Part shown: piece by piece, positions 1-12,687 of the stretch
Layout: each line of letters begins with the position of its first letter
How positions within the stretch are numbered: the stretch's first letter is position 1
From: Zygnema cylindricum
Taxonomy: Eukaryota; Streptophyta; Zygnematophyceae; Zygnematales; Zygnemataceae
DNA: 64,000 nt
NCBI GenBank assembly: GCA_037447655.1
Contig: JBBHKE010002224.1
Location: forward strand, 1-64,000
Reading direction: 5' to 3'
Made by a program: the position numbers and the translations under genes
Notes under the pieces: model-generated
Database searches by the model: none
What the model was told of the DNA's origin: nothing
The model's input: the letters and a program-made list of their open reading frames with translations, nothing else

Positions 1-520
1 TTCACTTTCGACCGTACGGAAATTGACAAAAAACGTCACATTTCGGAGTAAGTCAATCGTACACGCGGATTTGTTTTGTACTTTTTTAAAATTTGTAAAT
101 ACATAACTTCCCTGCTTTCAAAAATCCTTCTCCTCCGTTCAAAATACTCGTTCAATGATGAGTGTAAGATATTTTTGTACTCTCCGCGTATGATCTTCAT
201 TTCACTTAGTGTACTAAAAAATAATTCGCATGCGGCCCCTAACGAAAATATGAATGTACTTTTTTTTTGTTTATAATGTCATATGTGAAGTGTTTCAAGG
301 ATCCCGCTAATATATTTTTTGTTTTAATGGCATAGGTGAAGTGTTCTCACGTGACGCGCGGCTCAACTTTGTTTGACAGATTAAATGGTAGTGCTTAAAG
401 TGTGAACGCCGGTCAAATTACGTTGATATTTTGAGTCACGATCGCGATTTACATGTTCCCATGTGATGTCCGTGACGATATTTGTTATGAATGCTTTATA
501 TGAGAACCTTTAAGTATGAA

Positions 521-523
<3 letters not shown>

Positions 524-562
<39 letters not shown>

Positions 563-573
563 CTTTTTTTTTT
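524..573. repeat. Homopolymer T tract (39 T, one C, 10 T)
   Basis: Near-pure T run at 524-573. It could be the poly(A) end of an old retroposon read on the minus strand, or simple slippage; no retroposon body is recognised next to it. The rest of 1-2084 is AT-rich and holds no gene I can support. Confidence 0.8.
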
Positions 574-925
574 GTCTATTTGACTGCATCTGCGAAGAGA
601 CTCACACCAAAAAATTCTTCGCACTTCGCGCGTTAATTTTCTGTCCTTATCAATAACTTGGAGGGATTGACATTGCCGGGCAAAATCCTCCTCGAAGGTC
701 TCCTCCGCCCGCCAAATAGGACCTCCCCCAACTGTCATATACCACTACGGTGATGTTGGATGAAACTCGTTATTTGTACGGTAGTCCCGTTACGTTTAGT
801 GGTACAAAAGAATTCAGAAATATAAATTTACAATATAGTGCTTGCCAATATTTTAGTATCGTTGTTAGTATTGGTAAACTTCCCATAGGATTAACTCCTA
901 TAACTAGTATTATCTGTTATTGAAC

Positions 926-1190
926 CGCTTCAATTTGATAAAATTGAGTCATCAGTTTGGTACAATAAGCTAAGAATTATGAAAACTCGAGTCATCAATT
1001 TCATATAGTTAGCGAGAGTTAAAAAAAAATGAGTCATCAACTTGATACGGTTACCTTAAAGGAGAGTTGTCAGTTTGATGTAATTAGCATGAACTGAACG
1101 AAGATGATTCTTCAATTTAATATAATTAGCTTGAAATCACTATATGAGTGTTCAACTTGATGCCATTAACTTGAGTTACTAGAAACAAGT
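926..1190. repeat. Degenerate tandem repeat, about six units of 35-47 bases
   Basis: Imperfect units share a core like GAGTCATCA-TTTGATA-AATTAGC, beginning near 929, 945, 992, 1031, 1066, 1104 and 1149. Spacing varies and the units differ at many bases, so this is an old array. It lies downstream of the aminotransferase gene and has no coding potential that I can support. Confidence 0.55.
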
Positions 1191-1242
1191 GTTCATGGTT
1201 TTTTTTTTACAAATGGAACAGTTTTAAAGCGCATTTGAGAGA

Positions 1243-1295
1243 GTACACTGTGTATCGCTATTAGAGTTATCACCAATAGCAATATACGGTGTACT
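1243..1295. mobile_element. Very short MITE-like hairpin of the TACACCG family
   Basis: Two ~25-base inverted arms (AGTACACTGTGTATCGCTAT and, on the other strand, AGTACACCGTATATTGCTAT) face each other with almost no spacer. The arms resemble the ends of the longer elements at 24697, 38557, 39181 and 57519, so this looks like an element reduced to its fused terminal repeats. Confidence 0.5.
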
Positions 1296-2004
1296 TGATC
1301 CTTTACAGGAAGCCTTAGTTGATGGCTCCCACCCCACTCGAGATCCCTTAACTTAATATAGAAAGAGACCTTTACGACTATGGGATTGGACATTGAACTA
1401 ATATCCCGAGACTTGGCATTTTAAACCAACTTTTACTTCGTTTGCTCAAAGGTGAAACCGTTTTGGCGAGGATTGATTTTGGCGAAGTTTTCTTTAGCTG
1501 GGTTTTGTATAATGAGGTTTTAGCTGATAAACTAGTTGCACAAGTGACCGAGTGCGCAATAAATCTCAACTCACAAGCGGAAGCAAATAACTCACTCACA
1601 AACAATCACAATAATAGGTGCCCTAAGACCCACGAGAGCTTTGCCAGTTAAAAACTCAAACGCAGCAATATCTCACTTATCAAAACAGAAATTGCCCGTC
1701 AAAAAACTCATATTTCCTTACCAGAATTATCAACAATTCAATTATCAACAGTTAAGATAATTAGGTGGCGAAAAAAAAGGGAGATGCTTGACGCAACATT
1801 ATTATCAGCATCAGTTCTTCACGACATTCTTTCCTGTCAGCATCATTTTCTCAAAAACAAACTGATGGTTTGAAGCACATATCGTCCGTTCTTGGAAGCA
1901 AGACGGAAAAACTCAAAAAACACAATCCATTCATAGAGCATAACAATAATTCATTACTCTCCAGCTCCACTAAACCATTTGGTCAACTTGGGGTGCTATT
2001 CACA

Positions 2005-2010
2005 TTTATT
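2005..2010 (-). promoter_or_regulatory. Candidate polyadenylation signal of the aminotransferase gene
   Basis: AATAAA on the minus strand about 75 bases downstream of the aminotransferase stop codon. Position and sequence fit a near-upstream poly(A) element; the actual cleavage site is not visible. Confidence 0.4.
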
Positions 2011-2084
2011 GACCTAACAAATCCTTCCCAACCAATTATCCTTCAAATTCCCGTAATCTCACATAATATACACCGTTACAAAGG

Positions 2085-5000
2085 TCAATCTGTCATTCCT
2101 TTCGTTGTGAGCTCTTCCAATCCGGTCTTGAGACGCTCCGTTGCAAGTTGACATTTGTCTTTATCCACATTTCCAAAAGCTATTCGAAGGTGTCCCGGTA
2201 CACCCGAAGCACTTCCCGGAATAACTGCCACTCCATGTTTTTCTACTAACCATTTTACAACCGCTTTATCATCCTGAAACTCTTTTGGGAGTCTTGCCCA
2301 AACATAAATCCCCGCCTCTCCTCCTTTCACACTTCCTTCACCTAAACAAGATAAGGCGTCAAATACCATTTCTCTGTTCGGTACGAGGGTTTTCACTCTC
2401 TCCCTCACCCAATCAGGTCCTTCGGATAAGGCTGTGAGTGCAACACGTTGAGCCAATAGATTTGCACAAATCGGAATCGTATCTTGAGCTTTGAGAAGAG
2501 AAGCTCCCAAATCCGGAACCGCTGTAGGATAAGCAATCTGCAAAATGATTCCGAAATTACTCGTCATGCTAAGGCTTTAATAATGAGCTTTTTGTAGAGG
2601 CCTATTTCCTTCATAGTTAAACTAGAAAAGGATAAAACGTTCAGAAAACTATTTAAGGTGGTTAGTTGACTAGTCCTCTTACAAAGTCACATTTAGTAGA
2701 CCTTCCACATTATCTGGACAACGCTTAAAGAACAACAGTACAATAAGATGCATAGTAACAGCTTATTAGTATGTATACCTTAGTATGTATGATTAGCTTA
2801 ATATGTATGATTTGCTTGAGTATGTTTGACTTGCTTGAGTTTGTTTGATTTGCTTTAAATACAGGGGAAAATTGTGCGGAATGTCGATGACAAACACTGT
2901 GATCCAGAAAAAAAATGACAGCTAAATTTACTAGTACTTCTTTTATATGGATGGTGATGTACTTACATAGCCCACTCGCCAGCCCATCATGCCGTAGGCT
3001 TTGGAGAAGGAAAACACATTCACTATATGGTCTCCTTCCAAACAAACATGCTTGCGTTCATCATACATGAAGTATCTGCAATTAGGAAGTTAAAATTAGA
3101 AAACAGAATCAAGAAAGGTAAAATAGGAAATGTACATCTTCATAAAAAGAATATGAAGCACTGATGAGGGTTCAACACGCATGGATTTGTTTCTCGATCC
3201 AAAACATTGTTTGTGGGGAAAGATTATCAAAATTTTGCAGATATTGATGATGGAATATTTTCTTCTGGCAAAAGAACCTCAACATGGATAGGAAGCGCAT
3301 AAAGTGAGAGTGTATAGTTCATATTTAATCGGAATTATACTCAGTGCATATATATAATATTTATCCTTGTCAACATGGAAGTGGCTAGGCAATAAGTGTA
3401 CTCTTTGTTTCGCTTTTCCAGGCTGACTACTCTTGCCGCCTCAGAATTGACTTATGACAATAAAATCATGATCTCATTGATAAAACAAAAAAATTGAAGC
3501 GTGGTTTCAGCGCATCTATGAAGTCGTGTATTGTCTAATATCTTATAATGCGGACTACATGTGTGTAACCACACCTGACTGACGTCAAAATGTACGGTCT
3601 ATGTCCAAATGTCAGACAGCACAAACATGACCAATTTTTTTTTATTTTTTTTGCATGCAAGGTACATAGTATATGTACCTTGATATCACGATGCATTGGC
3701 TCCATATTCGTTCGATAATGTTCGTTGATTATATCAACTTCTTCATCAACATTATCTTCATCATAGCGTATAACTATGCTCATAGTTGCAAAGTTATATA
3801 GCTTATCCATTTTGAATGTTTGTCTTCTCATTCGTTGGATACATGATGTTACTGCAAATTTGACTCGTTCTACTTAACAAAAGAAAAGTAACCATAAAAA
3901 TGAAGCTTTACTTTATAATTGCATACTTTATAATGCAAGTAGCTTTTGAATTAGTGTGCCATGTGAAGAAGATGGAACATCTGGTCATTTGTACCCAAAG
4001 TCACCTATTTTCCTAGGTTTCAACTCTAGTCAACCACCTATATTGAAATGTTAAACTCAGTCGCCCCTGACTGCTTTAGTTCATAGGTGGTGGATGTTAC
4101 AATAAACCACATTTAGTTTATATTTGAATTGAAAAATGTGTCGTATGATTTTATTTTTCGCACTATAGAAGGTAACAAACTTACTCATAAGTGTTGTCCA
4201 TCACCAGCCAGGTACCAGCAGCTTTGCAAGCATTTGATATTCTCTGGCCCATCCAACAAAAACAACAAAACGAATTACTTTTGAACATATTTTTTTCGTC
4301 TCCTGGATCCCAAATGTATCCTCACTTTTTTGTCCTCTTTAGTTCTCGATTCTCTCCCATACAAATTTGTTTGAATCTTTTTCATTCTCAAATCATCTCC
4401 AATATCTCTATCACTTCCGCTTGTGATCTTTATTTCTTTCCCACCCTCGTTGACTTTACACCTCACATTCGTCTAAAGGTTTCTACACAGTTTCCAGATC
4501 TGATAGTAAGTGACCATGATATGATATTACATACAAAACTGGGGTTTTAAAAACAGAAGTGAGGGAGAAATCGCCGAACACTCTGCATTTTTTCAAGGGA
4601 GTAAAAACCCATTTGAGACACAAACCCGGGTCCTTCGTTTCCGACAACTCTCATTGTGTCATATCTCACTCACTACCGGTTCTCTTTCCACTTTCACTGT
4701 CTCCAATCTTGACCCATTCTCGTCATCTATTTTACTACAACCAGGGTTTCTCAGACTAGTGGTGTACCTCCAATAACGGAGCAGGAACATATGTCCCCGT
4801 TGGATTACACGGATTGCATATAGTGATGACACGTGGAACAGGCCCAAATTCTCCTGCTAGAGCTTTATCTACCCAATCTGCACATAATTGATAAAAGAAC
4901 AGGCTCCATCAAGAGCCTCAGAAACTATCTTGGAGAAAAAGGAGTACATACTCCTTTCATTGGAGTATGGATTTATGGACTGAGCTCTTTGTTCAAAAGC

Positions 5001-7588
5001 AAAGAGAATTCACCTTTAGCGGAATCCGTAAAGGAGAGCACAGGCAAGAAGGAGCTTTCTTTTTCTTCTTCTTTTCCTTTCTCTTTTTCATTTCCTTTTC
5101 CTTACACATTAAAAGTAAAAATTAGACAATTGAATTTACATCTGTTAAATTTTGTTTCGCATTTCTGACACAAAGAACCCTGATAAGAAACTGGGTGACT
5201 CTCCTGATGGCATTTGGGATTACTTCGGTTCTTGCCCATTTGTTGTACCAGTATGGTGATACCAAAACAAAAACAAAAAAAAGCTTGCAAGAAATAAGTC
5301 AGAGCATACAAAATTAAAACAACAGCTGAGGAAATTAAGAAAAGTAATGAGTTTCTTGCCTGCACTGGGATGCAGTGTTTCAGGGTCACATTCTCCGTAC
5401 AATAGTTTTGTAACGCCAGTCATTTGAAACGCCATTTGGTGATTAAAGTAATAAGGTTTGAAAAGGACGACTGTGTCTTCGGGATCGCAAAGAGTGACAA
5501 CCACATTGAAAAAAGCCTGCGGCATCCTTACACCAGTGATGTTTACTAGGGACTTTTACAATGCTTATTATGTTATTAATATTTGGTAATATTTGATTAT
5601 ACATACGAAACAATAATGGCTTCAAACAGAAGTCTGAAAGAAAAAAATGTGCTGTACTTGATGGATTGGAAGTATATACTGCAACTGACACGACTCAATA
5701 AGACAAATACAGTCAAAAACTAGAATGGCTTCAGTGACAGAAAGTGTTTCAAAGAAATCGAGAAACTAATGGCAAAGCAGTCAACCCCAATTGTGCTCCT
5801 TGGGCACAATAGATTGATCAAAAGAATATTTCCAAACGTGTGAAAAGAAGTGCTTCAAAATGACTGCTTAATGCGGGGTTCTATAAAGAATGAACGTCGA
5901 AAAATAGGGACCCAACTCCAGCAGAAGAACGACATTAAACACAGCGAAGACTATAGGCTTCTTAAATTATTAGCTCAAAAGGAACAAAGAACAATTAGCT
6001 TTTCAGCCCACCTGATTGGCTCCTGCAGTTACCATGATTGACGAATCCATAAGCTGGTTCTCTGCCTTCACCTAAAACAAGAGGATGCCACAGAACAATA
6101 ACCATAGAGCTCTGCACGACTCCATCCATCCATGACTAGTTTTGCAGCAGAGCATTCATAAATTCTGCATCTTTCATTAATAATACCGTGGTTCTTTTCC
6201 CCTCTTTTTTGGCTTGGCTATATTCACCAACATTCACTAACTTTTGCACAATTACTTTTCTATCACTGTGGAGTGCCAGGGAAGGATCAGAGTACTTGAT
6301 AATTACTGGACTTTGTAAGACCTGCATTGCCCAAACTGAAAAATAAAGCATTTAAATATGTTGGTGCCCATGGTATGCTCTTCCTGATTAGCAATGGGCC
6401 AGGCATCTGCTTACCTTCTCCACGAGAGCAGCCCGAAGTTCTATGGTGCCATCATCTTGTCCATATCCATGTACTTTCGGGTCAGAAACAGACTGCCGTG
6501 CAACTTCGAGCGCAGCATCTGGTGGTTGCCAATAAACAACACCCTGAAGCTCCAAACAATTCTACCAGGTTACATACAAAAAAAGGACAGATGGAGAACT
6601 CGGCAAGGAATAGTAGTGGAAGACGATGATGAAATTTAAAATGAGGATCAAACACGGCTACATGGATGACCTACTAATACCCCATTGTAACTTTTTGACA
6701 AGACAAAAAGACTCTCCTTGTCCTGCATGTGAGTTTGTTTGTCTTAAATCTAAATAAAGCCCCCAGAATCCCCCCGCTATAAGTTGGGTTCACTTCGCTG
6801 TCATGAAGACATACTTTGTTTTAACACCTTTGCAGCAGGTTGCTAATGTTCATATATAAAATTAAAATGCGTTTGGGAGGAGCTGAATTTCACAACAAAA
6901 ATAACAAGTTGTCTCTTGCTGTCATCAAGACAAACTTTGTTTAAAGAGCTTTGCAACAGGATGCTAATGTTGGTAAATCAAATCAAAATGCGCTACAGAG
7001 GAGCTGAATTTCACAAGAAAAATCGCAAGTTGTCATTGGTACCAGACTCAGTAGTCTATATTCAGGCATAGACATGAGCTGTAAATGTTCAGCTGCTTAC
7101 CTGGCCGAGAGATAGTATGTCCTTTCGCTGGCCAAGAAGCTGTGTCATCTGTGTCACATAGTGAACCCAAATTTACATGAATTCCAATTATGTCTAACCA
7201 GCATAAGTCGATAGGCCACACACAATTAAATTACATAAACGAAAAGAAAATATGTATTATTTACAGACACACAAACGAATAGCATGCACTCTAGTTGACG
7301 CGGATAAGAAGAGTCTCCAGAATGCGGGCATGTTAACATAACAAACCAGGAGATATTTATTCAGTTAATTGATACATCCAGTTTATAAATTGAAATTACT
7401 ACTTCCAACAGGAAAATTAATTCAATCTTTTTTTCTAAATGTGTATGACAGGTGCAATATTTCACTGAATATTAGAATCGTTCCCAAAGAGATGTGTAGC
7501 AGCATACCTGCACCATAATGGGTGTGTCAGTTCCCACAATTCTCTTCGACAATTTGGGTGCCATAGGCTTTACATCTGCATTTTCCAT
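2085..7588 (-). CDS. ISS1: ISS1/VAS1-type aromatic aminotransferase (PLP-dependent, class I/II)
   Basis: Predicted 401-residue pyridoxal-phosphate aminotransferase. In flowering plants this family moves amino groups between aromatic amino acids/methionine and 2-oxo acids and restrains auxin and ethylene synthesis in the cytosol. Exons read on the minus strand: 7588-7508, 7148-7101, 6543-6415, 6071-6012, 5516-5360, 4877-4768, 4243-4185, 3075-2967, 2537-2085; all junctions keep frame. Visible family blocks are GTDTPIMVQ near the N terminus, GVVYWQPP, SIMVTAGANQ, KPYYFNHQMAFQMTGVT, NPCNPTGTYVP, DNTYEYFMYD, and SFSKAYGMMGWRVGY, where Lys240 is the expected Schiff-base lysine. The C-terminal block is EAGIYVWARLP...HGVAVIPGSASG. 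Length is close to the ~390-400 residues of plant homologues. Intron 5 starts with GC instead of GT. The start at 7588 fits the family; an in-frame Met at 7837 would add 83 residues rich in Ser, Arg and Thr. An AATAAA signal lies at 2005-2010 on the minus strand. Confidence 0.92.
6797..7038. repeat. Tandem duplication of ~121 bases inside an intron
   Basis: Copy one starts at 6797 (GCTGTCATGAAGACATACTT) and copy two at 6918 (GCTGTCATCAAGACAAACTT); both run through GAGGAGCTGAATTTCACAA. They lie wholly in intron 2 of the aminotransferase gene (6544-7100) and differ at a modest number of positions, so the event is not recent. Confidence 0.75.
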
Positions 7589-8996
7589 ATCTACTTCCTG
7601 GTCTTTAGTTATCTGAATGGAACTTGCTCGTGTAAAAGAGAGAGAATAAGACGCCCTCCCGCGCTGAACTTCCCTGTAGGCTACAGGAATGAAAGACTTC
7701 AGCCAGCTCCTTCCATCCAATCTTTTTAATCCTACCGTATACAAAGAGGTGGTAGAAGGAGAGGCTACAAAGAGCATTACACGTGCTCTTACAGCACAGA
7801 CACGTTGCAGGAAAAATAGAGGAGAAAACGAGAGCACTAACGTGTCGAAAAGACGAGCGCTTCCGTCATGTGAATGTCTAATGCTAAAAACGTTCTATTT
7901 TAAAAAAAAATGATTTTTTGATTTTTTGAATTTTTTCGATCCGGAAGGTTGAGGAGGAACCAGAAGCTTATGCATAATTGCAGATATCATGCGTTTTGAA
8001 AATAGAATAAGGGCAGGTTGTCGCGATCATAAATGTTTTCAGAGTCTCCTGAATATGCCTTGTTCATCATGAAGTGAAACAGAAGGAATACTTTCCGAAA
8101 CTGATTTCACAAGTCGTTCTAAGCCTTCTCTCAGTGGGACCATTGCAGGAGTTTTCAAGAGAGCCTTTTTTGTCAATTACGATCTTACAGTGTTCAGCTT
8201 GTTGCCAAAAATCATTCATCAAGAGTATCAGAACGACCTTTATCAATATAGCTGCAAAAGAACAAATGGAAACTATGGAGGTTCAAATGGACCTGGATTT
8301 TTGAAGACTCTGAGGTGCACATCTCCTGCAAGGCAGTTTTAATTGATTCCACTCGCTTAGTAATCATGTTTACTTGGTAAAATTTCATGCACAATTGGTT
8401 TTCACGGCTTATTTACATGTTTGAAGAGTGAGCATGATGTTGAAGGTGTTGGGCCATTGGAAACTGCCAACTTTTTGAAATTCGAAAATGTTTAAGCTGA
8501 TGAAACCTACCGAATGGTACAAGAGACTAGAGAGGGAGATTGAATAGTGCTTTATGAAACCAAAAAGGAGGAAAATGTTGTGGTGCTGCTGAAGTACAGT
8601 CATGTGTGACATTTTCAGATTCTCACTGGCAAAATTGCACGGTTTTTGTGGCTTTTGGTCACTTCAGACGACGCATAAGAATTGGATGGTCAAAATCATA
8701 GGTTTTTGCAGCGATGGGATTGCATTTTGAAACTGCAAACTTGTCCACGTTTGTCTTGTTATTTTAAAATTGAAATTAAAGCTTACTGGTTTTACGGCAT
8801 TGGTGACTTACAATATTTTTTTTTATTTACTTCGCTTTCTAGTGCCTTAACATGGAGGCAAGAAATGGAATGAAACAAAGTAGCGCATTATTCTTGATTG
8901 TGATATGCAGTGAGTAATAAGGAATGGAGCCAATGAGTCAAGGACAAAGATTCACTGAAAATGTGCAGATTTGAGACTGTCACAGTGTAGAGGAAC
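7589..8996. promoter_or_regulatory. Divergent intergenic region between aminotransferase and methyltransferase genes
   Basis: The two genes point away from each other across about 1.4 kb (about 1.16 kb if the longer aminotransferase start at 7837 is used). The interval must hold both 5' UTRs and both promoters. I see no single convincing TATA box and no other gene; the short open frames here do not resemble known proteins. A CACGTG hexamer lies near 7781. Confidence 0.5.
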
Positions 8997-11900
8997 ATGG
9001 GAGGTAGCTGTAAAGAGTTGGAGCTTGGAAATAACCGAGGTTCTGGAGATGATGGGGTATGTTTTGAAGTTAAACTTCCCAGTATTGTGTTCGATAACAA
9101 ACCCTTTTTCATTGACGATGAAGGGCGGAAGGTATCTGTCACAAAGAAGGGAGGAAGGCAAAATGTTGCAGCTCTGAAGGAGTCGACGTCAGAGCCAGTA
9201 GAAGTCGACTGTAGAAAGAGGATTGTAAAAAAACCCTTAGAAGAAGCTGGTTATATTGAGGAATTACGAAGTGATGGACCTGATGCACAGGAAATGAAGG
9301 ACGTGAAAAGTGATGTGACGACGGAGGAGGGAGAAACCCAACACGAGGGAATTGGTGAAGCCAATATTCACCCTTTGTGGGGTTTAAGCCTTTGTCCTGA
9401 GGCTCTGCAAGGAGTTCAAGATCTGGGAAGAAAAGATCTGCAAGAGCAGCTTCTTGAGGCTAAGTATGGGATAATGGCGTTACGGTTGGAGCAGGTGGGT
9501 TTGGCACTTAATCATGGTGTTCCTATTTGCATGTTTGTTAGGAACTTCTGCTGGATTTAGTGGTATTCATTTGTGGCTGTGTAGAAGATGCTACAGGCTG
9601 TAAAGTCATGCGTAAAAAGCTTGCTGTGATGTAACCTTTCACTGTTAAGATTATTATGTTAATAGAGAATGTTACGGTGGAATCTGTTATCATGGCTCAT
9701 TTCTGGACTGTTCTCGGTCATTTCAGTTGTGAAGCAATGTGCAGTGAATCAGAATGTGTTTTGGCCTGATAAACACAGCTTGCTCTACTGACTGTCTAAC
9801 TATTTGCAACAGACATCAGTGAATTATTTATTCGAGGATTTCTTGTTTTACTTTGGTCATATGAAAGGAATTGTGCTACATCTGGCTTCTGCCAGTTTAT
9901 TGTAGTAATAATGGTCGTACATCTTCATCTTCATCTGGAGTTCGCAGAAAATGCCGCAGGCTCATTGTTTTCTATCAACACTACATGAGAATTTCTGAGG
10001 TTGCGGGTGAGGAGTAATTGCCATAGTGTTTCTTGAGTCCTACTGAAAATGAAAAAGTGAAAGGTTGTGTTAGATGAAACCTCGATTAGTCTTTCCAATT
10101 GTAATGCATGGTTTTGAAATTTTGGCAGGGTGCAGATATTTGGGCTGCTGCTGCTAGAGCTGTAAATCCCTATGAGCTCGTGCCAGCTGTTGCTTCAAAG
10201 AAGGTCATAAATCGAGCGTATTACAAAATGCAAGAAATGATTCAGACCTTCAATCTTGTACCTCCGTGTGATGGAGTTAACATTTTTTCTTCTTCACATT
10301 TGTGTGAAGGGCCTGGAGGTTTCATTGAAGCAACGGTTGATTCTTGGTCAACTAACTGTGCTTCATGGAACAGGCTGCGTGACAAAAAACGGAAACGTGA
10401 AGACATGAAGAGCCAGGAGAGGTCGATCAAGGAACGTGGTCAAAAAGATATGCTGATGGAACATGAAAAGGACGAAGGAATCTTGTGTTTTAATAGTCAT
10501 AAGATCCAATGTGGAGGAAAGGAAGATGACAGGAGAGAGGATAAAGAAATGGGAAAAAGTCGAGTGGATAATGATTGGTCCAAAGAAGGTGGTTTGAGTG
10601 TTCTTATGAATGATGATTGTGGGAGGTTAGGATGTGAGAGCCAGAGTCTTACCTCAGAGGGGAAAACAGGAGGTAAAGAGAATAGCCATGGGTGTCAGAG
10701 CTGGGAAACAGGTAGCCTTGTTCCAAGATGTCCTCATCTTTGGTTTGGGATCACGCTTAGGAATATGAATGATTTTGTGAAGGAGAAAACTCCAAATGAT
10801 TGTATTGTCTCTTCTAATGAACAAGAAGTTCCAGAATACTTAGCTTTTCAAGAGAAAAAAATTGGTAGGAGCGCATCGAAACGGAGAATCTAAGATGCAG
10901 CAAGGGGGTATTGATGTTGTGTTGAAAGATTGCATTCCAGGGCATGCAGAAGGTCCTTATGCAAATAGTTGCAGTAATAGGGGAAAACATTTGATTTTAA
11001 TGCAAGATTCGGGTGAGAAATCTCAGAGTGACAAAGTTCAGAATCTGTCCTCGTCGTGTCAAGCAGAGGTAACAGATGATTGTTTGCCATTTCAGCGAAA
11101 TTTTCAAAGAAACAGTGAAAGTGTCCCAGTGAAAGGTCATATTCACTATGGCAAAGATGGTACTGGGGATCTGACAAAAACATCAAACATTGATGCGTTT
11201 TCAAAATTTGTTATCTTGAGGACAAAAGGAAATGGAGTGCAACTGGTCACTGGAGATGGTGGATTGGATGTTTCCGAGGATTTTGGAACACAAGAACAGC
11301 AGCATTCACAGCTTGTGTTTTCACAAGTCCTGACAGCTCTTCAAGTTCAGGTCAGTCGCTGTCACTAGTTTGAAGTTAAAATTAAAAAGTAGAAGCTGTT
11401 TGAATTCTTGATCTGCAGAAACCTATCTAAGTTTCAATATCTGTATGGCCGATATGTGAAGTTTTGTTCTGTAAGGGCTCATAAAGGAAACTGTGAGTAT
11501 CATGCAGACAGCTGTTTCTGAGAGATTCTAAAGGGGAAGACTGATGGGATTGATTTGTATATCTAAAGTTTTCAGCTTAGCAGCAGCATTTCTCAAGTTT
11601 ATCTAGCGATGCTTATCGAGTAAATTCAAACAATGGCGATGTCAGTATGTTTCTAGATTGATCACAAAATTATTTCTAATTCCTGATGTCGCGATTATCT
11701 TTGGTAGCTGGCTTTTTCACACTAGTATGTGTACTTATAGAACGCTATGACATATTCCTCTTACATGTATGTACTTGTAGCGAACGTTAGAAGATGCCTG
11801 TCATCTTCTTCCCAAGTTTCAAATGTTTTAGTTTATCAACGATATCATCGTCAATTACTCGCAACTATTGCGATATCAACATAGCCCATAGATTTACCAA

Positions 11901-12687
11901 ACATCAAGACAAAAAAAAATCAAGGCAACTTAGAGGTCCAAATATTGTTAATTTGGCCAATTTGTTTTTCTATTAGAAGAGCATTCAGACTAATGATGAT
12001 GTTGTCTTTTCTACCATTTTCTTTGTTGGACAGGCGACGGGTGGATCCTTTGTCCTGAAGCTCTTTGGTTGCTTTACGAAGGCTACAACTGCAATTCTCG
12101 CAATACTTTCCAGCTTTTATTCCGATGTCAGACTTGTCCGTTTGAAAATGACACGAGTTTGCAGTTCAGAATGTTATATAGTTGCACGGAACTTTTTGGG
12201 TTGTCCTTTATGGCCACGAGAGAAAACAGAGAAACCAGAATATGTTGATGTGATGAATGACACGTCTGAGATTATGGAGGATGTCTGTGACAAGAATGAG
12301 AACAAGTTGGAAAGTACGTTGAGGAGGATAGTGAAGGACATGCATTCGATGTTTGAGACATGGGAATCCAAAGGAGTGAAGTCAATTAAGTTGGCACCAA
12401 TGTTGGTAGATGAACTTCCGTACAATTTTTTGTCAACTATTAGTTGTTTTAATAACAGGCTTATGGAACAGGAGAAAGAGATGATTATGAGTGCACTTAC
12501 TTTGGCCACTGAATGGATTGATAACTTGCCTCCTCAACAATGCAAGAGGCTAAGGAAAAAGGCAATTTGGATTTGTGAACAAAAAGTTTTGATGGATGCG
12601 TGCAAATTAGATAGGGCTACGAAATTTTGTCAATGGTTGGGAGTCGGAACAATGAAGAGTGGAAAATGGACAAAAGAGGAAGGGTAA
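8997..12687 (+). CDS. Adrift-type cap-specific mRNA ribose 2'-O-methyltransferase (CMTR2-like)
   Basis: Predicted FtsJ/RrmJ-fold SAM-dependent enzyme of the CMTR2 group, which methylates the ribose near the mRNA cap. Exons: 8997-9494, 10129-10776, 10901-11350 and 12034-12687 (about 749 residues; human CMTR2 is 770). The SAM-binding motif HLCEGPGGFIEA lies near residue 223. The catalytic set is present: Asp501 in LVTGDGGLD, Lys541 in GGSFVLKLF and Glu578 in SSECYIVARNF; the first Lys is probably in SKKVINRAYYKMQE. YGKDGTGDL matches the family DNTGDIM block. An in-frame stop at 8988 supports the ATG at 8997. A Lys/Glu/Asp-rich stretch of about 120 residues after the SAM motif (10378-10720) is long for the family. 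The reading frame changes between 10776 and 10901; I bridge it with a putative 124-base intron, but a real frameshift is possible. The stop overlaps a GTAAG, so a further 3' exon cannot be excluded. Confidence 0.86.

Noticed and set aside
5102-5389. Minus-strand frame inside the aminotransferase gene, first considered as an exon
   Set aside because: It does not contain the expected NPxNPTG block; that block is in 4768-4877, which joins in frame, so this is intron.
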